From assembly GCF_014042165.1 (NCBI RefSeq), contig NZ_JACDZE010000001.1, forward strand, positions 1,262,595 through 1,326,594: a stretch of DNA of 64,000 nucleotides. The letters run 5' to 3'. The stretch comes from Moheibacter lacus (GTDB taxonomy: Bacteria > Bacteroidota > Bacteroidia > Flavobacteriales > Weeksellaceae). How positions within the stretch are numbered: the stretch's first letter is position 1; each line of letters begins with the position of its first letter. The notes beneath the pieces were generated by a model, which saw nothing but the letters and a program-made list of their open reading frames with translations, did not search any database and was not told the origin of the DNA. Below, in pieces: positions 33,384 to 41,215 of the stretch. A program made the position numbers and the translations under genes.

Positions 33384-34514
33384 TTATTTATGATTTAGAA
33401 TTTCTTCTTCTAGTGCGTTGATGAATTTATCTGCAAATCCTTTGTTCATCGTTAATGGCGGTAAAAGTCGGATAATGTTAGTCTTTGCGTTTCCGACAAA
33501 TATTTTATGTTTTTGCAATAAATTATTTTTGATTTCGGCGATTGAAAAATCCAGTTCAATTCCAATCATCAAACCTCGTCCGCGGATTTCTTTCACTCTA
33601 GGCAAACGGTTCAAAGTTCTTGAAATATAAAATCCGATTTCATCAGCATTTTGGATTAAATTTTCTTTTACAATCACTTCCAAAACCGCTAACGCAGCTG
33701 CACATCCCAAATGATTTCCGCCGAAAGTCGTTCCCAAAAGTCCGTGTGAAGCTTTGAATTCCGGAGAGATCAAAACACCTCCGATTGGGAATCCGTTGCC
33801 CATTCCTTTCGCAATCGTAATCAAATCGGCTTTGATTCCAGAGTGTTGATGCGCAAAGAATTTCCCTGTTCGTCCGTAGCCAGATTGGATTTCATCTGCA
33901 ATTAAAATCACTCCGTTTTCTGTGCATAGTTTTCTCAGTCCTTGTACAAATTCATCTGTTGGTAAAATAATTCCGCCCACACCTTGAATCGGTTCGTAAA
34001 TGACTGCGGCAACTTCTTTCGAATTAATTATTTCCTGAATTTGATTCAAATCATAATCAACAAAAGAAACCGAATGTCCTGCATTGAAAGGTGAGACGAT
34101 TTTTGGATTGTCTGTCAAAGCAACTGCGCCCGAAGTTCTTCCGTGAAAAGCGCCTTTGAAGGCAATGATGTGATTTTTTCCGGTGTGGAAAGAGGCGAGT
34201 TTCAGCGCATTTTCATTGGCTTCCGCTCCTGAATTGCATAAAAAAAGGCTAAAATCCGGATAACCCGACAACTGCCCTAATTTTTCTGCCAATCTTTCCT
34301 GAATGGGATTCTGAACGGAATTGGAATAAAAAGCCAATTTTTTCAATTGTTCTTCGATGCTCTTGACATAATGCGGATGGCTGTGTCCGATAGAAATCAC
34401 GGCATGACCGCCGTAAAGATCTAAATATTCCGTGCCGTTTTCATCCCAAAGAATACAATCTTTGGCTTTGACCGGAGTTACGTTTAGGAGTGGATATACG
34501 TCGAATAATTTCAT
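33384..34514 (-). CDS. argD: Acylornithine aminotransferase
   Basis: Class III PLP aminotransferase that makes N-acylornithine from N-acylglutamate semialdehyde. The 376-residue protein has CNSGAEANENALKLA near 90, IADEIQSGYGRTGKF near 210 and TIAKGMGNGFPIGG with the PLP lysine near 240. The operon position after argC supports the arginine role. It may also serve lysine synthesis as in other bacteria, which is inferred only. Confidence 0.95.
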   Translation of the reverse strand: MKLFDVYPLLNVTPVKAKDCILWDENGTEYLDLYGGHAVISIGHSHPHYVKSIEEQLKKLAFYSNSVQNPIQERLAEKLGQLSGYPDFSLFLCNSGAEANENALKLASFHTGKNHIIAFKGAFHGRTSGAVALTDNPKIVSPFNAGHSVSFVDYDLNQIQEIINSKEVAAVIYEPIQGVGGIILPTDEFVQGLRKLCTENGVILIADEIQSGYGRTGKFFAHQHSGIKADLITIAKGMGNGFPIGGVLISPEFKASHGLLGTTFGGNHLGCAAALAVLEVIVKENLIQNADEIGFYISRTLNRLPRVKEIRGRGLMIGIELDFSIAEIKNNLLQKHKIFVGNAKTNIIRLLPPLTMNKGFADKFINALEEEILNHK

Positions 34515-34523
34515 TTTCTAAAA

Positions 34524-34558
34524 ATTTTGTTTCAAGTTTAAGGTTCAAAGTTTCATGT
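34524..34558 (-). repeat. 35-bp arg-junction repeat, copy 2 (argC/argD)
   Basis: It starts five nt after the argC stop and is 31/35 identical to the copy at 35538-35572, with no gap. On the operon strand it begins ACATGAAAC and contains TTAAACTTGAAAC. Here its ATG opens only a three-codon frame. Confidence 0.75.
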
Positions 34559-34562
34559 TAGT

Positions 34563-35570
34563 TTAAAATCCTACAGGTTTTAGATTCAATCCCAAATTTT
34601 CTTCCCATCCGAACATCAAATTCATATTCTGAATTGCTTGTCCTGATGCACCTTTGGTCAAATTATCGATGATCGATGTGATCAATAAAACATCATCGTG
34701 TTTCTGAATTTGGAGCAAACATTTGTTGGTGTTGACAACTTGTTTCAGTGCGATTTCTGTTTCGGAAACGATGGTAAACGGATGATTTTTGTAATAATTT
34801 TTATAAATTTCATTCGCTTCTTTTTCCGTCAAATCTGATTTCACGTATATGCCAGCGAGAATTCCTCTTGTGAAATCGCCACGCATGGGTAAGAAATAAA
34901 TTTTATGGTCAAATGAATTTTCTAATTGATGAATAGATTGATAAATTTCTGCTTCATGTTGGTGCGAAAATTCTTTATAAAATGAAACGTTGTTATTTCT
35001 CCAGCTGAAATGTGTGGTTTCTGAAAGGCTTTGTCCGGCGCCAGTTGAACCGGTTACAGCATTGATGTGAATGTCGTTTTTGATTAAATTCTTTTCTGCC
35101 AAAGGCAAAATTGCCAATTGAATTGCCGTTGCAAAACAGCCCGGATTGGCAATGTTTTGAGCGGAAATGATTTGTTCTTTGTTCAATTCAGGCAAACCAT
35201 AAACGAAATTTCGATTTTCAAAATTTTGATTCGGAGCCAGTCTGAAATCATTGCTCAAATCGATGATTTTAGTCGTTTCCGAATATTTATTTTTGGCTAA
35301 AAATTCAGTCGATTTTCCGTGTCCAAGACATAAAAAAACGACATCCGATTCCGCATCAATTTCATCTGAAAAAATCAAATCCGTTTCGCCCAATAAATCA
35401 TCGTGAACTTTCGAAACAGGATTTCCAGCGTTTGAAGTGCTGAAAATCGAAGTGATTTCGACATGAGGGTGGTTGATGAGAATTCTCAGTAATTCTCCCG
35501 CTGTATAGCCTGCTCCGCCAACGATGCTGGTTTTTATATTTTGTTTCAAGTTTAATGTTTCAGGTTTCAT
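34563..35570 (-). CDS. argC: N-acylglutamyl-phosphate reductase
   Basis: NADPH-dependent reduction of N-acylglutamyl phosphate to the semialdehyde. The 335-residue protein has the Rossmann start SIVGGAGYTAGELLR and the active-site NPGCFATAIQL near residue 145, plus PMRGDFTRGI near 225. The only usable ATG (35570) sits in a short repeat, so the first ten residues (MKPETLNLKQ) are repeat-encoded and extend the enzyme's natural N terminus. It follows argG with a one-nt gap. Confidence 0.95.
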   Translation of the reverse strand: MKPETLNLKQNIKTSIVGGAGYTAGELLRILINHPHVEITSIFSTSNAGNPVSKVHDDLLGETDLIFSDEIDAESDVVFLCLGHGKSTEFLAKNKYSETTKIIDLSNDFRLAPNQNFENRNFVYGLPELNKEQIISAQNIANPGCFATAIQLAILPLAEKNLIKNDIHINAVTGSTGAGQSLSETTHFSWRNNNVSFYKEFSHQHEAEIYQSIHQLENSFDHKIYFLPMRGDFTRGILAGIYVKSDLTEKEANEIYKNYYKNHPFTIVSETEIALKQVVNTNKCLLQIQKHDDVLLITSIIDNLTKGASGQAIQNMNLMFGWEENLGLNLKPVGF

Positions 35571-35572
35571 GT
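35538..35572 (-). repeat. 35-bp arg-junction repeat, copy 1 (argG/argC)
   Basis: 31/35 identical to 34524-34558. It begins within the argG stop codon and supplies the argC initiation codon and first codons. Confidence 0.75.
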
Positions 35573-36756
35573 CAACTCTTGAATGAATGATAAATTTTCA
35601 ATTGATTTCCAAAGATTTTGATAAATCCTCTCGCATCACGTCCGTCCCAAGCGTCCATGTCTTCGCCGTAAGTGGCAACTTTGGACTGCAACATGTCAAA
35701 TGGAGATTCAACTCCAACCAAATCAAATCGATACGGATGCAATTCCAAAATGACTTTTCCGGTTACATGATTTTGGGAAGATTCCAAAAATGCTTCGATG
35801 TCACGCATCACCGGGTCCAAATATTGTGCTTCATGCAACAATGTTCCGTACCAGTTTGCCAAAGAATCTTTGTGCAACAATTGCCAGCGAGTCAAAGTAT
35901 GTTTTTCTAATAAATGGTGTGCTTTGATGATCAAATTCGCCGCAGGCGCCTCAAATCCGACACGTCCTTTGATTCCCAAAATCGTATCTCCTACGTGTGT
36001 ATCTCGTCCGATGGCATAGCTTCCTCCGATTTCATTTAATTTTTGAATCAAATCCACAGGACTCAAACTTTCTCCATTTAATTTCGCAGGAATTCCTTTT
36101 TCAAATTCGATTTCGATGGTTTGAGGTTCAGTCTGTGAAAGTTGCGTCGGATAAGCATCTTCGGGAAGTGATTGGTGTGAAGTTAATGTTTCCACACCAC
36201 CGACAGAAGTCCCCCAAATTCCGACATTGATCGAATATTTCGCTTTTTCCCAACTATATTCTACACCTTGACTTTGTAAATAGTTTACTTCTTGTTGACG
36301 CGTCAAACGTTCGTCACGAATCGGCGTGATGATTTCAGATTTCGGAGAAATGACCGCAAAAGCAACATCAAATCGGATTTGGTCATTTCCCGCGCCAGTC
36401 GAACCATGGACGATGTATTCGGCATCAACTTGTTTGGCATATTCAGCAATTGCGATCGACTGAAACATGCGTTCAGCACTCACGGAAAGCGGATAAGTAT
36501 TGTTTTTCAATACATTTCCATAAATCAGAAAGCGCAGACAGTCTTGAAAATATTTCTCCGTAATGTCAATCGTTTCGTGGTGAGAAGAACCCAATTCATA
36601 AGCTCTTCTTTCAATTGATTCTAATTCTTCTTTGGTGAAACCACCTGTGTTTACGATGACCGTATGTACTTCAAAACCTTGTTCTTTAGTAAGGTTGACG
36701 AGGCAATAAGAAGTGTCCAATCCGCCGCTATAGGCCAATACAGCTTTTTTACTCAT
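35572..36756 (-). CDS. argG: Argininosuccinate synthase
   Basis: Joins citrulline and aspartate with ATP. The 394-residue protein starts with the ATP pyrophosphatase P-loop AYSGGLDTSYCLVNL, then has HGSTGAGNDQIRFD near residue 118 and SINVGIWGTSVGG near 170. The family is type 1 ArgG. Its start overlaps the argR end by four nt, so the two are probably translationally coupled. Confidence 0.97.
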   Translation of the reverse strand: MSKKAVLAYSGGLDTSYCLVNLTKEQGFEVHTVIVNTGGFTKEELESIERRAYELGSSHHETIDITEKYFQDCLRFLIYGNVLKNNTYPLSVSAERMFQSIAIAEYAKQVDAEYIVHGSTGAGNDQIRFDVAFAVISPKSEIITPIRDERLTRQQEVNYLQSQGVEYSWEKAKYSINVGIWGTSVGGVETLTSHQSLPEDAYPTQLSQTEPQTIEIEFEKGIPAKLNGESLSPVDLIQKLNEIGGSYAIGRDTHVGDTILGIKGRVGFEAPAANLIIKAHHLLEKHTLTRWQLLHKDSLANWYGTLLHEAQYLDPVMRDIEAFLESSQNHVTGKVILELHPYRFDLVGVESPFDMLQSKVATYGEDMDAWDGRDARGFIKIFGNQLKIYHSFKS

Positions 36757-37202
36757 GTTGTGATTTTAATATTGGGAATTAAATTTTCGATTTGATGGAT
36801 GAGGGTTTTTTGGTTGAAATTGACTTGGACGGCAATGAAAATTGTATCGTCGCCGGCAATGGTACCCAGTATTTCTTCAGATTTAAATTGGTCGATTTCG
36901 ATGGCAATTCGGTTCGCAAATCCAGGACGCGTTTTCAAAACGGCTAAATTTCCGGTGAATGCTAAGGTTTCGGTGTCAGTAGAAATATCTTGAGGTTCGA
37001 TTTCGGTCAATTGGTAGATATAATTTCCTTTGGAATTGGGTAATTTAGAAACTTTCAATTCTCGCAAATCTCTTGATAAAGTGGCTTGTGTCACGGAAAC
37101 TTCTTGCGCCAAAAGTTGTTTGATCAATTCTTCTTGATTGCTGATTTCTTGTTTGGAAATCAAATCTTTAATTAAATCTTGTCTGTATAATTTTTCACTC
37201 AT
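36753..37202 (-). CDS. argR: Arginine repressor
   Basis: The 149-residue transcription factor of arginine metabolism. The N-terminal winged helix has the recognition segment SVTQATLSRDLRELK near residue 36. The C-terminal oligomerisation and arginine-binding domain has the signature GTIAGDDTIFIA near 115. The typical protein is a hexamer that binds paired ARG boxes with arginine as corepressor. Two ARG-box-like palindromes precede this gene within 80 nt, suggesting autoregulation. Confidence 0.95.
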   Translation of the reverse strand: MSEKLYRQDLIKDLISKQEISNQEELIKQLLAQEVSVTQATLSRDLRELKVSKLPNSKGNYIYQLTEIEPQDISTDTETLAFTGNLAVLKTRPGFANRIAIEIDQFKSEEILGTIAGDDTIFIAVQVNFNQKTLIHQIENLIPNIKITT

Positions 37203-37205
37203 TTT

Positions 37206-37219
37206 TGAATAATTATTTA
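37206..37219 (-). promoter_or_regulatory. ARG-box-like operator next to the argR start
   Basis: TGAATAATTATTTA (plus strand) differs at one position from the classical half-site palindrome TGAAT-N4-ATTCA and lies four bases before the argR ATG. Confidence 0.55.
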
Positions 37220-37876
37220 ATATTTTGGCTTTTTCTTTGATTTTTTAGTAAAAAAATTTAGTAATGATGAATATTTATTCATCGTTATATTTTCTCTAAA
37301 GGATTGTAATTCGAGTTCGATTTGTTTGGATTTGGGTTGCGCAAATTGGTCATTTAAATTATCATAAACCAAACCTGTACACAAACACATTTTCCGTTCG
37401 TTTTCCATCAAAATATCATAGTTTTTACAACCTTGACAACCTTTCCAGAAATCATCACTTTGGGTGATTTCGGAGAAAGTAACCGGTTTATAGCCTAAAT
37501 TATAGTTCATTTTCATCACAGCCAAACTGGTTGTGATGCTGAAAATTTTGGCATTTGGAAATTTTGTTCTTGATAATTTGAAAATCGCCATTTTGATTTT
37601 TCTTCCGATTCCCGAATCGCGCATATCGGGACGGACGATCAATCCGGAGTTGACCACAAATTTTTCTTCTTCGTAGGTTTCGATATAGCTGAATCCGGCA
37701 AGAAGTCCATCATTATCAAAAGCGATGATAGCGTTTTCAGTTTCCATCTTTTTTTGGATATAAGACGGATCGCGTTTGGCAATACCGGTTTTTCTTTGTT
37801 TCGCAGAATCCTCATACCAAATACAAAGTTCATCTGCGTATTGGGTATCGGTGCTATTTGCTGTCCTAACGTACAT
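37217..37876 (-). CDS. GNAT acyltransferase of the arg operon, candidate N-acylglutamate synthase
   Basis: A 219-residue GNAT-fold protein, first gene of the operon. Acyl-CoA-binding motif A is visible as VRPDMRDSGIGRKIK near residues 81-95. After the GNAT core come Cys147, Cys150, Cys164 and Cys166 (CQGC and CLC), a possible Zn site. No other argA or argJ candidate exists in the cluster, so it likely makes N-acetyl- or N-succinylglutamate, the first committed step. This rests on position, not on a recognised NAGS signature. The C-terminal 40 residues are basic and carry an ARG-box-like site in their DNA. Confidence 0.8.
   Translation of the reverse strand: MYVRTANSTDTQYADELCIWYEDSAKQRKTGIAKRDPSYIQKKMETENAIIAFDNDGLLAGFSYIETYEEEKFVVNSGLIVRPDMRDSGIGRKIKMAIFKLSRTKFPNAKIFSITTSLAVMKMNYNLGYKPVTFSEITQSDDFWKGCQGCKNYDILMENERKMCLCTGLVYDNLNDQFAQPKSKQIELELQSFRENITMNKYSSLLNFFTKKSKKKPKY
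37268..37281 (-). promoter_or_regulatory. ARG-box-like operator inside the 3' end of the GNAT gene
   Basis: TGAATATTTATTCA fits TGAAT-W4-ATTCA exactly. It lies 66-79 nt upstream of the argR ATG within the coding sequence for residues near 200. Confidence 0.6.
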
Positions 37877-37972
37877 TTTAAATGAAAGGAGAATTGTTGA
37901 TTAATAAAAAAAAGGAAAAAAGGAAAGAAATTGGAGAACCCAAATCCTTAAAAAAAGGAATACAAATACTAA

Positions 37973-37997
37973 AGCCCGACCGGGCGGAACCCTCGGG
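37973..37997 (-). repeat. GC-rich hairpin in the arg operon leader
   Basis: CCCGA (37975-37979) pairs with TCGGG (37993-37997). The transcript-strand sequence includes GGTCGGGCT, the core shared with repeat copies at 12154 and 41300. It lies about 100 nt upstream of the first gene, so it may affect leader-RNA structure. Confidence 0.4.
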
Positions 37998-38023
37998 ATA
38001 AATTAAATTTGCTATTTTGTGCA

Positions 38024-38037
38024 TGAATCAACATTCA
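38024..38037 (-). promoter_or_regulatory. ARG-box operator at the divergent arg promoters
   Basis: TGAATCAACATTCA is a perfect TGAAT-N4-ATTCA palindrome. It sits about 12-25 nt downstream of the predicted operon transcription start and about 35 nt upstream of the argB -7 box, so one bound ArgR could affect both units. Confidence 0.65.
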
Positions 38038-38054
38038 GTGTGTGTACTGAGATG

Positions 38055-38062
38055 CAAAGGTA
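38055..38062 (-). promoter_or_regulatory. -7 box of the minus-strand arg operon
   Basis: The minus strand reads TACCTTTG followed by C, an exact consensus. The expected start is near 38049, giving a leader of about 170 nt before the GNAT gene. Confidence 0.65.
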
Positions 38063-38071
38063 TAAAAACTT

Positions 38072-38079
38072 TATTTTTG
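38072..38079 (+). promoter_or_regulatory. -7 box of argB
   Basis: TATTTTTG is an exact TAnnTTTG match, 23 nt before the GTG start of argB and only nine nt from the opposing operon box. Confidence 0.6.
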
Positions 38080-38102
38080 TAAAGTTAAAAATTTTATAAT
38101 TC

Positions 38103-38894
38103 GTGAAAAAAGAGGTTAACGCATTGAAAATCATCAAAATAGGAGGTGGTGTTATAGATGATGAAATGCAATTGAATCAATTTCTCGAAGACTTTTCTAA
38201 AGTTGAAGGTGCTAAAATTTTGGTTCATGGCGGCGGAAGAGGAGCGAGTGAGCAACTTAAAAGAATGGGAATCGAGCCGAAAATGATCGATGGTCGTCGC
38301 ATCACAGATGCAGAAACTTTGGAAGTTGTGGTCGGATTTTATGCGGGAGTAACGAATAAATCTATCGTTTCCAGTTTACAGAAATTGGGCGTAAATGCAA
38401 TGGGGATTTCTGGTTCAGATGGAAATGCGATTTCGGGTGTGAAACGTCCGGTGAAAACGGTAGATTTTGGTTTTGTAGGTGATTTACATGAAAATTCGGT
38501 CAATGGAAAACTGTTTCAAATTCTTTTAAAAAACGAATTGATTCCGGTTGTCTGCGCGATCACGCATGATGGAAATGGACAGTTGTTGAATACCAATGCG
38601 GACACGATTGCGTCTGCAATTGCCAAAGAATTGGCGAAAATTAAAGAATGGAATGTCGAACTTTATTTTTGTTTTGATAAAAATGGTGTAATGAAAGATG
38701 TCAATGACGAATCTTCTTTGATTTCCGAAATTGATTTTGAATTTTATCAGGAATTAAAAGCAGATGGAATCATCAATGAAGGCATGATCCCAAAATTGGA
38801 TAATGCTTTTGAAGTGATCAAATCAGGCGTGAAAAGCGTTTACATTAAACATGCTTCAAATGTGAATATGGAAATTGGAACGAAACTAATTTAA
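38103..38894 (+). CDS. argB: N-acylglutamate kinase
   Basis: Phosphorylates N-acetyl- or N-succinylglutamate. The 263-residue amino-acid kinase has the N-terminal IIKIGGGVIDD, the substrate loop LVHGGGRGASEQL near residue 40 and NTNADTIASAIA near 160. The start is GTG at 38103, placed 23 nt after the promoter. It diverges from the main operon, with a shared regulatory region, and is followed by argE. Confidence 0.93.
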   Translation: MKKEVNALKIIKIGGGVIDDEMQLNQFLEDFSKVEGAKILVHGGGRGASEQLKRMGIEPKMIDGRRITDAETLEVVVGFYAGVTNKSIVSSLQKLGVNAMGISGSDGNAISGVKRPVKTVDFGFVGDLHENSVNGKLFQILLKNELIPVVCAITHDGNGQLLNTNADTIASAIAKELAKIKEWNVELYFCFDKNGVMKDVNDESSLISEIDFEFYQELKADGIINEGMIPKLDNAFEVIKSGVKSVYIKHASNVNMEIGTKLI

Positions 38895-38903
38895 AGTATA
38901 TCT

Positions 38904-38936
38904 CGCCAAAACTATTAAATTTAATGAATTTTGGCG
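38904..38936 (+). other. Stem-loop between argB and argE
   Basis: CGCCAAAA (38904-38911) pairs perfectly with TTTTGGCG (38929-38936), and the loop holds ATTAAATTTAAT. No U-run follows, so argE may still be read through. Confidence 0.55.
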
Positions 38937-39030
38937 GATTATAATTATTCGGCATACAAATCTTTCAAGGTCAAATCATTTTGAATGAGTTCGTTAAATT
39001 GATGGAATTTAATAAATCAATAAATTAAAT

Positions 39031-40089
39031 ATGAATCAAGAATTAAAAAACAAAGCCATCAATTTGTTGAAACAATTAATTGAAACCCAATCTTTTTCTG
39101 GCGAAGAAGACAAAACCGCGGATTTGATTTTTGAATTTCTCGAGTCCAATGGAGCAAAAGCGCAAAGACAAGACAACAATGTTTGGAGCATCCACCCGAA
39201 TTATGATGTTTCCAAAAAGACAATTTTGCTAAATTCTCATCACGACACGGTGAAATTCGGGTCGAATTGGACGTATGATCCACTTATTGCAACGGTGGAA
39301 GAAGATAAATTAATTGGTTTAGGGAGCAATGATGCAGGCGCTTCGGCGGTGAGTTTATTGGCATCGTTTCTTTATTTTTTGGACAAAGAATTGGATTTTA
39401 ATTTGATAATTGCCATTTCGGCGGAAGAGGAAAATTCCGGTCAGAAGAACATTGCGAGTATTTTACCGAAATTAGGGAAAATAGATTTGGGAATTGTAGG
39501 CGAACCTACCCAAATGAATATGGCGATTGCCGAACGTGGATTGGTGGTTTTGGAAGTAGAAGCCAAAGGGAAAACGGGTCATGCAGCAAGAAATGAAGGA
39601 ATGAATGCGATTTATGAAGCTTTGCAAGATATCCATTGGTTTCAAAATTTTCAATTTGAAAAAGTTTCTGACTTTCTCGGCCCGGTAAAAATGACTTTAA
39701 CACAAATAGAAGCCGGAAAACAACACAATGTAGTTCCTGATTTCTGTAAAATGGTGATCGATGTGCGTGTTAACGAATTGTATTCCAATGCAGAAGTGGT
39801 GGAAATTGTCCAAAAAAATGTGAAATCTAAAGTGAAAGCCCGTTCATTGCGTTTGAATTCTTCTCGCATCGATAAAAATCACCCGATCGTACAAAAAGGA
39901 ATTTCAATTGGCTGTACAACTTATGGATCTCCAACGTTGTCTGATATGGCGATGATGGATTTCGATACGGTGAAAATCGGTCCGGGTGATTCTGCTAGAT
40001 CACATACTCCAAACGAATTCATCTACTTATCAGAAATTGAAAATGGAATCGATCGTTACATCGATTTGTTGGATGGATTTAGATTTTGA
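39031..40089 (+). CDS. argE: M20-family N-acylornithine/N-acylcitrulline deacylase
   Basis: A zinc peptidase-fold deacylase of 352 residues. Metal-binding LLNSHHDTV near residue 70, GLGSNDAGASA near 97, catalytic SAEEENSG near 130 and GEPTQ near 155 are all visible. In this pathway variant it should remove the acyl group from N-acylcitrulline (made by the argF' product) rather than from acylornithine. Family neighbours DapE and acetyl-lysine deacetylase cannot be excluded, but the context supports arginine. argH, often next, is absent. Confidence 0.88.
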   Translation: MNQELKNKAINLLKQLIETQSFSGEEDKTADLIFEFLESNGAKAQRQDNNVWSIHPNYDVSKKTILLNSHHDTVKFGSNWTYDPLIATVEEDKLIGLGSNDAGASAVSLLASFLYFLDKELDFNLIIAISAEEENSGQKNIASILPKLGKIDLGIVGEPTQMNMAIAERGLVVLEVEAKGKTGHAARNEGMNAIYEALQDIHWFQNFQFEKVSDFLGPVKMTLTQIEAGKQHNVVPDFCKMVIDVRVNELYSNAEVVEIVQKNVKSKVKARSLRLNSSRIDKNHPIVQKGISIGCTTYGSPTLSDMAMMDFDTVKIGPGDSARSHTPNEFIYLSEIENGIDRYIDLLDGFRF

Positions 40090-40213
40090 AATCAGGAATT
40101 TTCCTCATTAAATTTGAGGAAATCACCTTGAAATTAAATGAATTGCTGGTGGTAGATTTGTAAAAGAAAACAAAACAACTCTCTCTACATAACTTCCCTA
40201 TTAACTATGAAAA

Positions 40214-40247
40214 ACCCTGTGATTTTTGAAACCACAGGGTCTTTTTT
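40214..40247 (+). terminator. Terminator after argB-argE
   Basis: ACCCTGTG (40214-40221) pairs with CACAGGGT (40233-40240) and is followed by CTTTTTT. A smaller hairpin, TTTCCTCA/TGAGGAAA (40100-40122), precedes it right after argE. Confidence 0.88.
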
Positions 40248-40268
40248 ATAATTCAATTTGATTGAAAA

Positions 40269-41102
40269 TCAAAGCATTTTTAAGAAAGAAACTTCTTTTT
40301 CATCTAATTTTCTCCAATCGCCACGTTTCAAATTCTTTTTGGTCAATCCGCCAAATGATACACGATCAAGTGCTTCTACTTCATAACCCATTTTCTCAAA
40401 TATCCTTCTCACCACACGGTTCCAACCGATGTGAATTTCGATTCCGACTTCTGTATGCGGTTTTCCTTCGATAAAGGAAACATTGTCGACTTCAGCGATT
40501 CCTTCGGGAATCAATCGAATTCCTTTTTTGATTTCATCTAAATCAGCATGGGTCAGTTTTTTGTTCAACTTCACATGGTAGATTTTCCGCACTGTATGAC
40601 TCGGATGGGTCAATTTTTTGGTCAAATAACCATCGTTGGTAAACAACAACAATCCAGTTGTGGCTCTATCCAAACGCCCTACCGGAAAAACACGTGCCGT
40701 AGTAGCATTGGCGATCAAATCCATCACCGTTTTGCGGTCTTTTTCATCTTTTGTCGTAGTGATAAATCCTTTGGGTTTGTTGAGAAGTATGTAGACATTT
40801 TTCTCGGCAGAAATGGTTTTTCCGTCAAATTTCACGACGTCCCCGGGCTGGACTTTATAGCCCATTTCGGTAACGACTTTTCCATTTACTTGCGCCAATC
40901 CTGTTTTGATGAATTCGTCTGCCTCGCGTCGGGAACAGATTCCGGCGTTGGCGATGTATTTGTTGAGTCGGATGGTTCCGTCATCAACGGGTGCTTTTTT
41001 TAACCGGGGTTTGAAGGGTTTGCCGGTGTTTCTAAAATTGGGCTTTGAGTTTCCCGCCGGTCTTTTTGGGGAAGCGTCTCGCCTTTCCTGTCTTTTTTTC
41101 AT
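40269..41102 (-). CDS. 23S/16S rRNA pseudouridine synthase, RsuA/RluB family
   Basis: A 277-residue RNA-modifying enzyme. A basic, disordered N-terminal tail (about 1-40, rich in Lys, Arg, Pro) leads to an S4 RNA-binding domain (RLNKYIANAGICSRREADEF). The catalytic domain has the active-site GRLDRATTGLLLFTNDG with Asp near residue 144. Such tails are common in Bacteroidota family members. Whether it acts on 23S position 2605 or on 16S cannot be told. Confidence 0.93.
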   Translation of the reverse strand: MKKRQERRDASPKRPAGNSKPNFRNTGKPFKPRLKKAPVDDGTIRLNKYIANAGICSRREADEFIKTGLAQVNGKVVTEMGYKVQPGDVVKFDGKTISAEKNVYILLNKPKGFITTTKDEKDRKTVMDLIANATTARVFPVGRLDRATTGLLLFTNDGYLTKKLTHPSHTVRKIYHVKLNKKLTHADLDEIKKGIRLIPEGIAEVDNVSFIEGKPHTEVGIEIHIGWNRVVRRIFEKMGYEVEALDRVSFGGLTKKNLKRGDWRKLDEKEVSFLKML

Positions 41103-41116
41103 TTTATATTTTTTTT

Positions 41117-41180
41117 ATTTACCACATAGTTTTTTAAAAAAATATCGTTTAGTTGACATAGAACGCCATTGGCGTGATAG
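41117..41180. repeat. Degenerate relative of the MITE interior
   Basis: ACCACATAGTTTTTT (from 41120) matches the inner repeat of the 13.7-kb element, and a hairpin ACGCC-ATT-GGCGT (41163-41175) follows in the same relative place as CCGCC-TTT-GGCGG there. No terminal repeats or target duplication are visible. Confidence 0.4.
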
Positions 41181-41215
41181 AATTTGTATTTCTAAAAGAT
41201 ATTTTTATTTGTCTT

